A DNA stretch of 64,000 bases, taken from Mycobacterium sp. 1100029.7 (GTDB lineage: Bacteria; Actinomycetota; Actinomycetes; Mycobacteriales; Mycobacteriaceae). Positions 33,356 to 42,070 of this stretch are shown here, one piece after another. The stretch covers positions 176,302-240,301 of the forward strand of contig NZ_LZSC01000082.1 of NCBI RefSeq assembly GCF_001665235.1. The letters run 5' to 3'. Position numbers and translations under genes: made by a program. Every line of letters starts with the position of its first letter. The first letter of the stretch is position 1. The notes under the pieces were generated by a model. The model was given only the letters and a program-made list of their open reading frames with translations. It was not told the origin of the DNA and ran no database searches.

Positions 33356-34188
33356 CCGCCCCGCGCCTTCAACACCGCGTCGTACAACTCGCGGGAGCGC
33401 ACACCGGGATGCGCGCCGGCCACCTGTGTGCAGGCGTCCTTGACGCGCACCCCCTGCGCGACCAGGTCTTGCACCCGGGCCACCAGCGAGGCCACGTCGG
33501 CGGGTGGGCTCGCACCGGCCAGTACGACGGTGACCTCGCCCAGCACGCCGTCGCTCGCCCACGCCGCCAGCTCCAGCAGCGATCCGCGCCGCACTTCCTC
33601 GTGCACCTTGGTCAGCTCCCGGCAGATCACCGCGAGGCGCTCGCCGCCGAGTGTCTCGACGGCGTCGTCCAGACACGCCGCCAACCGGCGCGGCGACTCG
33701 AAGAACACGCAGGTGCGCCGCTCGTCGGCCAGGGACGCCAGCCAGGTCTTGCGCGCCCCGCTCTTGCGCGGGGCGAAGCCCTCGAAGCAGAACTTCTCCG
33801 ACGGCAGCCCGGAGACGGCCAGCGCGGTGGTCACCGCGGACGGTCCGGGCAGACACGTCACCGGCAATTCGGCGTCGACGCACGCCGCGACCATCCGGTA
33901 GCCGGGGTCGCTGATCAGCGGCATGCCGGCGTCGCTGACCAGCAGCACCGTCGCGCCGCCCTTGATCTCCTCGACCAGGGCCGGCACCCGGGCGGCCTCG
34001 TTCTGATCGAACATGCTGACCACCCGCCCGGCGATGCCCACGCCGAGGCTTTTGGCCAGGGTCCGCACCCGCCGGGTGTCTTCGGCCGCCACCACGTCGG
34101 CGTCGCCAAGCGCCTTGATCAGCCGCGGCGAGGCGTCCGACGGTTGGCCCAGCGGGGTCGCAGCGAGCAACAGGCGACCGGAAGACAT
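33352..34188 (-). CDS. rsmI: 16S rRNA 2'-O-ribose C1402 methyltransferase RsmI
   Basis: Methylates the ribose of C1402 in 16S rRNA using SAM. The 278-residue product shows the tetrapyrrole-methylase fold motifs LLAATPLGQPSD, SDAGMPLISDPGYR, LPGPSAVTTALAVSG and FEGFAPRKSGAR. The ATG at 34188 is preceded by a TAGGCT -10 box 7 bases upstream, so a leaderless message is likely; longer upstream frame lies in pmt on the other strand. Divergent from pmt with 25 bases between starts, as in M. tuberculosis (Rv1003 and Rv1002c). Confidence 0.95.
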   Translation of the reverse strand: MSSGRLLLAATPLGQPSDASPRLIKALGDADVVAAEDTRRVRTLAKSLGVGIAGRVVSMFDQNEAARVPALVEEIKGGATVLLVSDAGMPLISDPGYRMVAACVDAELPVTCLPGPSAVTTALAVSGLPSEKFCFEGFAPRKSGARKTWLASLADERRTCVFFESPRRLAACLDDAVETLGGERLAVICRELTKVHEEVRRGSLLELAAWASDGVLGEVTVVLAGASPPADVASLVARVQDLVAQGVRVKDACTQVAGAHPGVRSRELYDAVLKARGG

Positions 34189-34195
34189 GACGGAC

Positions 34196-34205
34196 AGCCT
34201 ACGAT
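34196..34205. promoter_or_regulatory. Bidirectional leaderless promoter between rsmI and pmt
   Basis: AGCCTACGAT contains TACGAT (34200-34205), 8 bases before the pmt ATG, and on the minus strand TAGGCT (34196-34201), 7 bases before the rsmI ATG. The two -10 boxes share the central TA, the same geometry as between tatD and metG. Sequence inference only. Confidence 0.6.
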
Positions 34206-34213
34206 CGACACCG

Positions 34214-35788
34214 ATGTCTGCCCCGCCCAGCGAAGCCTCCCTGGATACCGAAGGTGCTGCCCCGGCGCGCGTCGTTCCCGTAGTCAGCCCCGGGCCGTTG
34301 GTTCCGGTCGCCGATTTCGGGCCGCTGGACCACATTCGCGGCTGGGTGGCCACCGGGGTGGTCACGCTGCTGGCCGCGGTGACCCGGTTCATCAACCTGG
34401 GTTCGCCGACCGATTCCGGCACCCCGGTCTTCGACGAGAAGCACTACGCGCCGCAGGCCTGGCAGGTCTTCAACAACCACGGGGTCGAGGACAACCCGGG
34501 GTTCGGGCTGGTGGTCCACCCGCCGGTCGGCAAGCAGCTGATCGCGGTCGGCGAGGCGGTGTTCGGCTACAACGGCGTGGGTTGGCGCTTCACCGGCGCG
34601 CTGCTCGGCGTGGTGATGGTCCTGCTGGTAATGCGGATTGTGCGGCGCATCAGCCGCTCGACGCTGGTCGGCGCGATCGCCGGGGTGCTGTGCATCTGCG
34701 ACGGGGTGAGCTTCGTGGCCGCGCGCACCGCACTGCTCGACGGCATCCTGACCTTCTTCGTGGTGGCCGCATTCGGCGCACTGATCGTCGACCGTGACGA
34801 GGTGCGCCGGCGGATGCACGTCGCGCTGCTGGAAGGCCGCAGCGCCGAAACCGTGTGGGGCCCGCGGCTGGGGGTGCGCTGGTGGCGGTTCCTGGCCGGC
34901 ATCATGCTCGGATTGGCTTGCGGGACAAAGTGGTCCGGGCTGTACTTCGTGGTGTTCTTCGGGGCCATGTCGCTGGCGTTCGACATCGCCGCGCGCCGCC
35001 AATACCAGGTGCCGCGGCCCTGGATGGGCACGTGGCGCCGCGACCTGGTTCCCACCGGCTATGCGCTGGGATTGATCCCGATCGCGGTGTACCTGGCCAG
35101 CTATGCGCCGTGGTTCGCCTCCGAGACCGCGATCGAGCGCCACGAGGTGGGCCAGACGATCGGACCCTCATCGGTGCTGCCACTCCCCGACGCGCTGCGC
35201 TCGCTGTGGCATTACAGCGCGAAGGCCCTGCAATTCCACGCCGGGCTGACGAACTCGGCGGGCAACTATCACCCATGGGAGTCCAAGCCGTGGAGCTGGC
35301 CGATGTCGTTGCGGCCGGTGCTGTATGCGATCGATCAGCAGAACGTCGGCGGCTGCGGCGCGCAGTCCTGCGTCAAGGCCGAGATGCTGGTGGGCACGCC
35401 CGCGATGTGGTGGCTGGCGGTGCCGGTGCTGGTGTACGCCCTGTGGCGATCGTTCGTGCGCCGCGACTGGCGTTATGCCGTCGTCCTGGTCGGCTATTGC
35501 GCGGGGTGGCTGCCGTGGTTCGCCGACATCGACCGGCAGATGTACTTCTTCTACGCCGCGACGATGGCCCCGTTCTTGGTGATGGGTATCGCGTTGATCT
35601 GCGGTGAAATCCTGTACGGCCCCCCCAAGCCGCAATCCGCGGAACGCCGCACGCTCGGCCTCATCGTGGTGTCCGGCTACGTCGCGCTGGTCGTGACGAA
35701 CTTCGCCTGGCTGTTTCCGGTGCTGACCGGCCTGCCGATCTCGCAGCAGACCTGGGACATGGAGATCTGGCTGCCCAGCTGGCGCTGA
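34214..35788 (+). CDS. pmt: Protein O-mannosyltransferase
   Basis: Multi-spanning membrane enzyme of 524 residues that transfers mannose from polyprenyl-phosphate-mannose onto secreted proteins and lipoproteins during export. The catalytic Asp-Glu lies in the first outer loop (PVFDEKHYAPQAW), followed by HPPVGKQLIA. About ten or eleven helices are evident, with the C-terminal part PWFADIDRQMYFFYAATMAPF typical of actinobacterial PMTs. ATG 34214 has a -10 box 8 bases upstream. Orthologue of Rv1002c. Confidence 0.95.
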   Translation: MSAPPSEASLDTEGAAPARVVPVVSPGPLVPVADFGPLDHIRGWVATGVVTLLAAVTRFINLGSPTDSGTPVFDEKHYAPQAWQVFNNHGVEDNPGFGLVVHPPVGKQLIAVGEAVFGYNGVGWRFTGALLGVVMVLLVMRIVRRISRSTLVGAIAGVLCICDGVSFVAARTALLDGILTFFVVAAFGALIVDRDEVRRRMHVALLEGRSAETVWGPRLGVRWWRFLAGIMLGLACGTKWSGLYFVVFFGAMSLAFDIAARRQYQVPRPWMGTWRRDLVPTGYALGLIPIAVYLASYAPWFASETAIERHEVGQTIGPSSVLPLPDALRSLWHYSAKALQFHAGLTNSAGNYHPWESKPWSWPMSLRPVLYAIDQQNVGGCGAQSCVKAEMLVGTPAMWWLAVPVLVYALWRSFVRRDWRYAVVLVGYCAGWLPWFADIDRQMYFFYAATMAPFLVMGIALICGEILYGPPKPQSAERRTLGLIVVSGYVALVVTNFAWLFPVLTGLPISQQTWDMEIWLPSWR

Positions 35789-35840
35789 GGTCCTGCGTCG
35801 AGATCCTGCGTCGAGGTCCTGCGTCGAGGTCCTGCGTCGA
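35789..35840. repeat. Four tandem copies of a 13-bp repeat directly after pmt
   Basis: Unit GGTCCTGCGTCGA, four copies head to tail beginning at the base after the pmt stop codon; copy 2 has GA instead of GG at its start. The last copy runs into the 65-bp palindromic repeat that starts at 35836. Confidence 0.95.
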
Positions 35841-35900
35841 GATTGCCGTAGCGGCTGCGGCAATGCCGCTGACCACGACCCTGGCGGCAATCTCGGCGAG
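35836..35900. repeat. 65-bp palindromic repeat, copy 1
   Basis: Same direction as the copy at 36773-36837, with only a few differences. Each copy has an outer inverted pair GAGATTGCCG / CGGCAATCTC and an inner pair AGCGGC / GCCGCT, so a single strand can fold into a branched hairpin. It looks like a small palindromic (REP or MITE-like) element. Confidence 0.85.
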
Positions 35901-35929
35901 ATGTCGGTGTCTGCTCGCATGATGACGCC

Positions 35930-36788
35930 GTGGCGACGGTGTTTCTCGGAAGTGAGGCGATAGCGCGGGGCCGGCTGACCCGCGGTCAGTTGCGTTGGCA
36001 GTACCGGCGAATCCATCGCAATGTCTACCTGCCGAAGGATTCGCCAAGATCGTTGCGTGACAACATCTTTGCCGCGTGGTTGTGGTCGGGCCGAAGGGGC
36101 ATCATCACTGGCCGCGCCGCCGCCGCGCTCCACGGAGCCAAGTGGGTCGACGACTTCGCACCGGTCGAGCTACTCGGGCCGTTCAGCCATCCACCTCCGG
36201 GCGTCGTCGTTCGCCGCGAACGGGTCGATCCCCTCTCCGACGAAGTCGTCCAGATTCCGGGGTGATCTGCGCGTCACCAGTCCGGCGCGAACGGCCTTGG
36301 ATCTAGCACGGCATTTGCCGCGCGGCGTGGCGGTCGCCAACCTCGACGCACTATCGGCCGCGACCGGCGTCACCGCGGTCGACGCTTTGGCGCTGATCAC
36401 CCGGCACCCAGGAGCAAGGGGGATTCGCGAGTGCCGAACGGCGCTGTCCCTGATGGACCGTGGCGCCCAATCACCGAAGGAGAGCTGGCTGCGGCTGGTG
36501 CTCGTCGATGCCGGCCTTCCCCGGCCCAGCACCCAGCTCAAAGTCACCGACGGTGTTCTCGTCGCCTATCTCGATATGGGCTGGGACGAACCGATGGTGG
36601 CCCTCGAATACGACGGTGATCAACACCGAAGCGACCGACGGCAATACGTCAAAGACATCCGCCGAGCCGAAATGGTCCAGCGCGCCGGGTGGATAGTGAT
36701 CAGGGTGATCAACGAGGACCGGCCCGACGTCATCGTCGCGCGGACACGCGACGCGTTGGCACGCCGTCTGCCGTCGAGATTGCCGTAG
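35930..36788 (+). pseudogene. DUF559-type endonuclease-like gene with a +1 frameshift
   Basis: Two overlapping frames join into one 285-residue protein if one extra base near 36256-36262 (run CCGGGG) is removed. The first frame has an AbiEi-like N-terminus (ARGRLTRGQLRWQYRRIHRNVYLP) and GRAAAALHGAKW; the second has TSPARTALDLARHLP, PKESWLRLVLVDAGLP, and the DUF559 nuclease-like core ALEYDGDQHRSDRRQYVKDIRRAEMVQRAGW. Mycobacterial relatives are of this length. The last codons and stop lie inside palindromic repeat copy 2. Either a recent pseudogene, a sequencing error at the C/G run, or, less likely, programmed frameshifting. Absent between pmt and arcA in M. tuberculosis as recalled. Confidence 0.8.
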
Positions 36789-36837
36789 CGGCTGCCGCCA
36801 TGCCGCTGACCACGACCCTGGCGGCAACCTCGGCGAG
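36773..36837. repeat. 65-bp palindromic repeat, copy 2
   Basis: Direct-repeat partner of 35836-35900. The outer right arm has CGGCAACCTC, which still pairs with one wobble. It supplies the last four codons and the stop of the DUF559-type gene. Confidence 0.85.
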
Positions 36838-36852
36838 GCGACGAAAAAGAAG

Positions 36853-38064
36853 TTACAGCGTGTCGCGGGCGACGGGGCAGGACATGCAGCGCGGGCCGCC
36901 GCGGCCGGTGCCCAATTCCGAGCCGGCGATGGTCAGCACCTCGATGCCCGCATCGCGTAGCCGGGCGTTGGTCTGCACGTTGCGCTCGTAGGCGACGACG
37001 ACGCCGGGCGCCAACGCCAGCGTGTTGTTGCCGTCGTCCCACTGTTCACGTTCGGCGACGAGCGGATCTAACCCCGTGTCGATCACACGCAGTTTGTCGA
37101 TTCCGATCGCGTTGGCCGCGGCGTCGAGGAACGACGCCTCGTCGCCGATGCTCACGCCGTCTGGGGTGCGCCGGATTGTGAACGCCGTCAGGGTGTCGAC
37201 GACGTTTGCGTACATCACCACGGTGTCGGTGTCGACCATCGTGCACACGGTGTCCAGGTGCATCTGCGCGCGCCGTTGCGCGATCGGCACGGCGAGCACG
37301 GTGTGCGCCAGGTCGTCGTCGAACAGGCTGCGCGCCAACGCTTCCGCACCGGCGGGGGTGGTCCGCTCCCCCACCCCGACCGCGACCACGCCGGGCGCCA
37401 GCAGCAGCACATCGCCGCCCTCGACGGGGGCGGTGCGCGATTCGTAGGCCCGCCGCACGCCGGTGAACCGCGGGTGGTGGGCATAGATCAGGTCGGTCAG
37501 CGACGCCTCGCGCACCCGGGCCCGCAGCGCCAGCGTCGGGATCACCACCCGGGGGCCGATCCAGATCGACGAGTCGCGGGTGAAGACCAGGTTGGGCAGC
37601 GGCTCGATGACGAAATCGCCGCCGTGATGCATGCGCAGCACCAGCGAGACGTCGATGCGGGTATCGGGGGGCAGCTCGTTGAACGTCATGCCGGCCATCA
37701 GCACGTGCGCCAGCTTGGCCGGGGCCAGGCCCCGCAGATATGCCGAAAGCTCTTGGGCCAGTGGCACTCCGAGCCGCCGGGCGTCGACGGCGGCGGCCAC
37801 GCCCTGCATCCGGGCGGCCCCGCTGTGGTTGAGCGCCTCGGTCAGCAGGTCGGACAGCAGCAGCACTTCCACGCCGCGCGAGCGCAGCAGCGCGGCGAAC
37901 TGGTCGTGTTCCTCCTGCGCGCGCGCCACCCACGGCAAGCCGTCGAACAGCAGCTGGTCGTTGTTGCGCGGATTGAGTCGCCGAAGCTCGGCGCCGGGCC
38001 GGTGCAGGATCGCGACCCGAAGCGCGCCCACCTCGGAATTGGTGCTCAGCTCGATGACACCCAC
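36853..38064 (-). CDS. arcA: Arginine deiminase
   Basis: Converts arginine to citrulline and ammonia. The 403-residue protein shows FNELPPDTR, NLVFTRDSS, MHLDTVCTMVD with the catalytic His, and the C-terminal GGPRCMSCP with the catalytic Cys. GTG 38064 follows a TACGGT -10 box by six bases, matching a leaderless start and the start of the M. tuberculosis protein (Rv1001). No arcB or arcC is near, so it acts as a lone enzyme here, as in M. tuberculosis. Confidence 0.95.
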   Translation of the reverse strand: MGVIELSTNSEVGALRVAILHRPGAELRRLNPRNNDQLLFDGLPWVARAQEEHDQFAALLRSRGVEVLLLSDLLTEALNHSGAARMQGVAAAVDARRLGVPLAQELSAYLRGLAPAKLAHVLMAGMTFNELPPDTRIDVSLVLRMHHGGDFVIEPLPNLVFTRDSSIWIGPRVVIPTLALRARVREASLTDLIYAHHPRFTGVRRAYESRTAPVEGGDVLLLAPGVVAVGVGERTTPAGAEALARSLFDDDLAHTVLAVPIAQRRAQMHLDTVCTMVDTDTVVMYANVVDTLTAFTIRRTPDGVSIGDEASFLDAAANAIGIDKLRVIDTGLDPLVAEREQWDDGNNTLALAPGVVVAYERNVQTNARLRDAGIEVLTIAGSELGTGRGGPRCMSCPVARDTL

Positions 38065-38070
38065 AGCTAA

Positions 38071-38076
38071 ACCGTA
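38071..38076 (-). promoter_or_regulatory. Leaderless -10 box of arcA
   Basis: TACGGT on the minus strand, six bases before the GTG start. Confidence 0.5.
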
Positions 38077-38171
38077 GCCGCGCCACACGCGGCCGTCGCG
38101 TCACACCCGGGGCGACCTGGTAGCCCGGCGAGTCCCGATCGATCGAACGGATGTGCGATAGACTGTGCGCC

Positions 38172-38798
38172 GTGGGGACCCAGATATCAGGGGTGCAGGG
38201 CTCGCTGTTCGAGCACACCCAGCGGCGCCAACTCGGTGACGGGGCCTTCGTCGAGATCCGCGCCGGCTGGCTGGCTGACGATCCGTCCGGCTCGCAAGAG
38301 CTGCTCGAGGCACTGTTGACGACGGTCCCGTGGCGGTCCGAGCGCCGCCAGATGTACGACCGGGTGGTCGACGTCCCGCGGCTGGTCTGCTTTTACGACC
38401 TGACCGAGCAGGAGCCGCCGCACCCGCTGCTGACACGGCTGCGCCGCCGGCTCAACGACATCTACGCCGGCGAGCTCGGTGAGCCGTTCACCACCCTCGG
38501 ATTGTGCTGTTACCGCGACGGCTCGGACAGCGTGGCCTGGCACGGCGACACGATCGGGCGCAGCAGCTCCGAGGACACCATGGTGGCGATCGTCAGCCTG
38601 GGCGCCACCCGTACGTTCGCGATGCGCCCGCGCGCAGGTTCGTCCAGGGGCCCGTCACTGCGGCTGCCGCAGGCACACGGCGACCTGCTGGTGATGGGTG
38701 GCTCCTGCCAGCGCACCTGGGAGCATGCGGTGCCCAAAACGGCGTCGCCCAAGGGCCCGCGCGTCAGCATTCAGTTCCGGCCGCGCGACGTGCGCTAG
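38172..38798 (+). CDS. AlkB-like 2-oxoglutarate/Fe(II) dioxygenase 1
   Basis: Dioxygenase of 208 residues of the AlkB fold, which removes methyl groups from nucleic-acid bases. The iron ligands can be placed as His and Asp in SVAWHGDTIG and His in RTWEHAVPK, with the 2-oxoglutarate-binding Arg in RVSIQFRPRD. GTG 38172 lies seven bases after TAGACT (38159-38164), supporting a leaderless start; an ATG at 38151 is also in frame but lies upstream of that box. Orthologue of Rv1000c by position next to arcA. It is related to the second AlkB-like gene at 54685. Confidence 0.88.
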   Translation: MGTQISGVQGSLFEHTQRRQLGDGAFVEIRAGWLADDPSGSQELLEALLTTVPWRSERRQMYDRVVDVPRLVCFYDLTEQEPPHPLLTRLRRRLNDIYAGELGEPFTTLGLCCYRDGSDSVAWHGDTIGRSSSEDTMVAIVSLGATRTFAMRPRAGSSRGPSLRLPQAHGDLLVMGGSCQRTWEHAVPKTASPKGPRVSIQFRPRDVR

Positions 38799-38802
38799 TT
38801 GC

Positions 38803-39456
38803 TCAGGCGCGGATCGCGGCGACGGCCTTGACAAGCAGGTCGCGGGCGCGCTGGGTGTCGACCTTGGCGACGGGCTGGTCGGGCACGACGAGCGGATTGG
38901 CGATCACGATCACCTGATAGTCGCCGAATTGCGCGGAGTAGTCGTAAAGCTCGCCGGTGCGGGTGCCGCCGGCCAGCACCGCCTGCAGCACGCGGTGCAC
39001 GCCGAGGGTGTTGGTGCCGTCGATGTGCGGCACGTCGATGGTTTCCAGGCCGCCGCGCACCCCGGTTCCGGAGAACGCGACCTTGGTGCAGTCCTTACCG
39101 GGGTCGCTGACCGGCAGCGGCTTGGAGGTCTCCACCGCGATGACGACGTAACGGTCGCCGTTGCCCTCGGCGGACACCGCGGCCATGTTGCCCTGTACGT
39201 CGGGCGGCATGTCCGGACCCGATGCCAATTTCGCGCAGTTGGCGGGATCGAACGTCAGCCCTTCGGGCAGCTTGCGGGCGGACAGCAGCTTGGGATCGAT
39301 GGCCCGTTCGGAGATGTCGCTGACCTTGAATTCAGGCCCGAAGCTCGACTTCACGCCGACCACCTTGGCGATGTCGGCGTTGGTCGCGGTGTTGGCATTC
39401 GACGAGCAACCGGCGAGCAGGCAGACGGCCGCGATCGCGCACCCCAGCTTGGACAC
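38803..39456 (-). CDS. Mycobacterial lipoprotein (DUF5642-like), copy 1
   Basis: Lipoprotein of 217 residues with lipobox LLAGC around residue 17; anchored to the outer face of the membrane. Function unknown. It shares the motif IDVPHIDGTNTLG and the C-terminal DLLVK pattern with the next gene, so the two are paralogues; the family looks like DUF5642. GTG 39456 is chosen over the TTG at 39474 because a TAGATT -10 box (39464-39469) ends seven bases before it. Position corresponds to Rv0999. Confidence 0.82.
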   Translation of the reverse strand: MSKLGCAIAAVCLLAGCSSNANTATNADIAKVVGVKSSFGPEFKVSDISERAIDPKLLSARKLPEGLTFDPANCAKLASGPDMPPDVQGNMAAVSAEGNGDRYVVIAVETSKPLPVSDPGKDCTKVAFSGTGVRGGLETIDVPHIDGTNTLGVHRVLQAVLAGGTRTGELYDYSAQFGDYQVIVIANPLVVPDQPVAKVDTQRARDLLVKAVAAIRA

Positions 39457-39484
39457 CGTGGCTAATCTACCCAACGCCCGACGT

Positions 39485-40156
39485 TCAGCTGCGCAACGTG
39501 GACACCGTTTTGACCAGCAGATCGGCGGCGAATTGCGGCGGCAACGCGGGCAGCGCCGAACCCGGGTCGGTCAGCAGCGTGGTGAACGCGTAGTAGCCAC
39601 CCAGGTAAGCAGTGAAAGTGTATGCGCGCGAATCGATTTCGGTTCCCGACTCGACGGCGGATTTGACGTCGACGGCCATGCCGACGGTATCCACGCCGTC
39701 GATGTGCGGCGGGTCGATCAGCTTGACATCGACCGTGGTGTGCGCGGCGCTCATGGTCCACTGACCGCAGCTGTCGACGACGTTGCGGTCCAGGTCGGCG
39801 TCCGGCAAAGCCACCACGATCGTGTCGATGATGCCCCCCTGGCCGGAGGCGGACAGGCCTTGAGCGGACTGGTCGCGTCCCGTGCTGGGATCGGCGAGCA
39901 CGGCACACGCCGCGGGCTTGGACGTCACGTCGGGGTCGAGGCCCCAGATCGACCGCGGTGAAGCGCCGCTGGGGATTCCGCTGCTCACCTCGTAATGGGG
40001 TGGCAGGTCACGCACGACACGCTTGATGTTGGCGGGATTGACTGCGGCGGCCGGATGCGCCGGCCGGGAGGTCGTGATCGACGGCCGGTGCGAGGGCGAG
40101 TGGGCGCATCCGGCGAGCGACACCATCAGCACCGCGCCAATCCAGAACGGCCGCAT
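39485..40156 (-). CDS. Mycobacterial lipoprotein (DUF5642-like), copy 2
   Basis: Lipoprotein of 223 residues: short signal with lipobox SLAGC at residue 17, a Pro/Ser-rich linker, then a domain with IDPPHIDGVDTVGMAVDVKS and the C-terminal FAADLLVKTVSTLRS. Paralogue of the neighbouring lipoprotein, in tandem with 28 bases between. Function unknown; the paired Cys residues (ACAVLAD and DSCGQW) could form a disulphide. Confidence 0.82.
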   Translation of the reverse strand: MRPFWIGAVLMVSLAGCAHSPSHRPSITTSRPAHPAAAVNPANIKRVVRDLPPHYEVSSGIPSGASPRSIWGLDPDVTSKPAACAVLADPSTGRDQSAQGLSASGQGGIIDTIVVALPDADLDRNVVDSCGQWTMSAAHTTVDVKLIDPPHIDGVDTVGMAVDVKSAVESGTEIDSRAYTFTAYLGGYYAFTTLLTDPGSALPALPPQFAADLLVKTVSTLRS

Positions 40157-40183
40157 CCGAAGTTGATATCACGAGACGCCGGA

Positions 40184-41176
40184 TCAGCCGAGCGCCTCGA
40201 TCACCTGTCGGGCGACGCGTTTGATCTCGTCGGCCAGTTCACGCTTGATGTGCAGGTCGCGCCGGCGCGGCACGTCGATGACGGTGGTGATGACCCCGAC
40301 GTCTTCGCGCTGCCAGACCGCGCCGTGGCGGTCCATGATCGTGCGCATCGGCAGATTGTCGGAAAGCATTCGCGCGGAGAACCTTTCGACGCCGTCGACC
40401 TTCGCGGCGATCGACAGCGCCTCGATCAGGAAGCTGCCAATCCCCCGGCCCTGGTAGGCGTCGGCGACCATGAACGCGATCTCGGCGACCGTCGGATCGT
40501 GCTCGTCGCGGACAAAGCGCGCGTCGGCGACCGGGTCGGCGCCGTCGGTGACCACCCACACGAAGTGGTCGACGTAGTCGACCTCGGACAGGTAGTGCAT
40601 CAGGGCCGGTGACGGCCGTCGCGCCGTCATGAACCGCCGGTACAGCGTCTCGTTGGAGAACCGGATATGACCATGCACGGTGCGCTCGTCGTCGCCGGGT
40701 AGCACCGGGCGCAGCAGCAGATGGGTGCCGTCGCGCATCCGGATCGGGATGGGCCGGACGAACTCGGCCAGACGCTGGCGCACCATGCGCAGCAGCCGGG
40801 GCATGATGCCCGGAATGTGCACCAGCCGGGTGAAGGCGTCGTTGTCGCCGATCCATCCGGTCAGCGGTCCGGACGTGGTGACCGTGGCGATGCGGGGGCT
40901 TTCGCGCAGCAGGGCGATCTCTCCGATCAGCGAGCCGGCCGCCGCCGCACCGATGGACACCGCGCCGTCGGCACCGACGTGCTTGATCTCGGCGGTGCCC
41001 GACGAGATGAGCAGAAACGACACGGCCTGCTCGCCCTGTTTCATCAGAAGCTGACCGGGGGCGGCCCGGAGCGGCTGCACGCTGGCGGCCAATGGCTCCA
41101 AGTCATCGATGGCGCATCCTTCGAAGATGTCCATCGCGGCGAGTTCTTCCGCCCGCGCACCGATCAGTTCGGCCAC
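40184..41176 (-). CDS. pat: Cyclic-nucleotide-regulated protein lysine acetyltransferase
   Basis: Protein of 330 residues with an N-terminal cyclic-nucleotide-binding domain (about 10-130; AGSLIGEIALLRESPRIATV is the phosphate-binding cassette) and a C-terminal GNAT acetyltransferase domain (about 150-310; AFMVADAYQGRGIGSFL is the acetyl-CoA loop). This layout is the mycobacterial cAMP-activated acetylase (Rv0998 in M. tuberculosis, 333 residues), which inactivates acyl-CoA synthetases by acetylating a Lys. Gene context is conserved next to the lipoproteins. Confidence 0.95.
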   Translation of the reverse strand: MAELIGARAEELAAMDIFEGCAIDDLEPLAASVQPLRAAPGQLLMKQGEQAVSFLLISSGTAEIKHVGADGAVSIGAAAAGSLIGEIALLRESPRIATVTTSGPLTGWIGDNDAFTRLVHIPGIMPRLLRMVRQRLAEFVRPIPIRMRDGTHLLLRPVLPGDDERTVHGHIRFSNETLYRRFMTARRPSPALMHYLSEVDYVDHFVWVVTDGADPVADARFVRDEHDPTVAEIAFMVADAYQGRGIGSFLIEALSIAAKVDGVERFSARMLSDNLPMRTIMDRHGAVWQREDVGVITTVIDVPRRRDLHIKRELADEIKRVARQVIEALG

Positions 41177-41302
41177 GGCGGCCCATCTTGCGGTCCGATT
41201 GGCTCAGGTTATGGCGTGTGCGACCGGTGCAGCAACAACCGAGGGAGCCGATGTCCGGCGTTCCGTGGAACTTCGGCGGTAATGCGGTGAGAATCTCAAC
41301 CC

Positions 41303-42070
41303 ATGCGGCCAACCAGGATCCCGGTGGGCGACCTGCGGTTCGACGCCCTGACGCAGCACCAGGTGACTGAGGTGGTGCGCAAGGCCTGGGCCGACGGCCG
41401 GGGCGGTTCGATCATCCCGGTGAACATCGATGTGGCCTTTGCGGCCAGCCGGGACGCCGCGCTCGCCGACCTGATCGACCGGGGGTCTCTGGTCGTCGCC
41501 GACGGCATGCCGCTGGTGTGGGCGGCGCGGCTGCGGGGCGAGCCGTTGCCGGAGCGAGTGGCCGGCTCGTCGCTGATCCGGCCGCTGAGTGCGGCCGCGG
41601 CCGCCGACGGTAAGTCGGTCTACGTCTTCGGCGGCGCCGACGGCATCCCCGAGAAGGCCGCCGCCGAGCTCGCCGCGCAGTACCCCACGCTGCGCATCGC
41701 CGGCACCCAGTCACCGGAGTTCGGCTTCGACAAGACCGACGACGGTGCGCGGCGCGCGATGGCCGCGGTGGTCGCCTCCGCACCCGATCTGGTCTTTGTC
41801 GGCCTCGGCTTTCCCCGGCAGGAACAGCTGATCGAACAGCTGCGTCGCCAACTGCCCGGCACCTGGTTTCTGGCCTGCGGCGGCGGTATCGGGATGACCG
41901 CCGGCGCGGTGCGGCGGGCGTCGCCGCTGATTCAGCGGCTCGGATTCGAGTGGGTGCATCGGCTGCTGCAGGAGCCGCGGCGGTTGGCCCGCCGCTACCT
42001 GCGCGACGACCTGCCGTTCGCGCTGGCGTTGGTGATCCGGTCGGTGTGGCAGCGGTTCAGGCGAGGATGA
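41303..42070 (+). CDS. WecG/TagA/CpsF-family glycosyltransferase
   Basis: Enzyme of 255 residues that adds N-acetylmannosamine-type or glucosyl sugars to a lipid-linked precursor. Family marks are the N-terminal VNIDVAFAASRDAALADL, the catalytic region VVADGMPLVWAARLRGEPLPERVAGSSL, VFGGADGIPEKAAAEL, and DLVFVGLGFPRQEQ. C-terminal basic RLARRYLRDDL suggests membrane association. The 3' end overlaps gmhB on the other strand by 14 bases. No other transferase is adjacent, but the heptose genes next to it could supply its donor; that is conjecture. Confidence 0.9.
   Translation: MRPTRIPVGDLRFDALTQHQVTEVVRKAWADGRGGSIIPVNIDVAFAASRDAALADLIDRGSLVVADGMPLVWAARLRGEPLPERVAGSSLIRPLSAAAAADGKSVYVFGGADGIPEKAAAELAAQYPTLRIAGTQSPEFGFDKTDDGARRAMAAVVASAPDLVFVGLGFPRQEQLIEQLRRQLPGTWFLACGGGIGMTAGAVRRASPLIQRLGFEWVHRLLQEPRRLARRYLRDDLPFALALVIRSVWQRFRRG

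Noticed and set aside
35789..35840. Short tandem repeats considered as a CRISPR array
   Set aside because: Units of 13 bases follow one another without spacers and no cas gene is near.
36230..36270. Programmed frameshifting in the DUF559-type gene
   Set aside because: No slippery heptamer or clear stimulatory structure was seen; an indel at the C/G run is the simpler reading, so it is kept only as an alternative.
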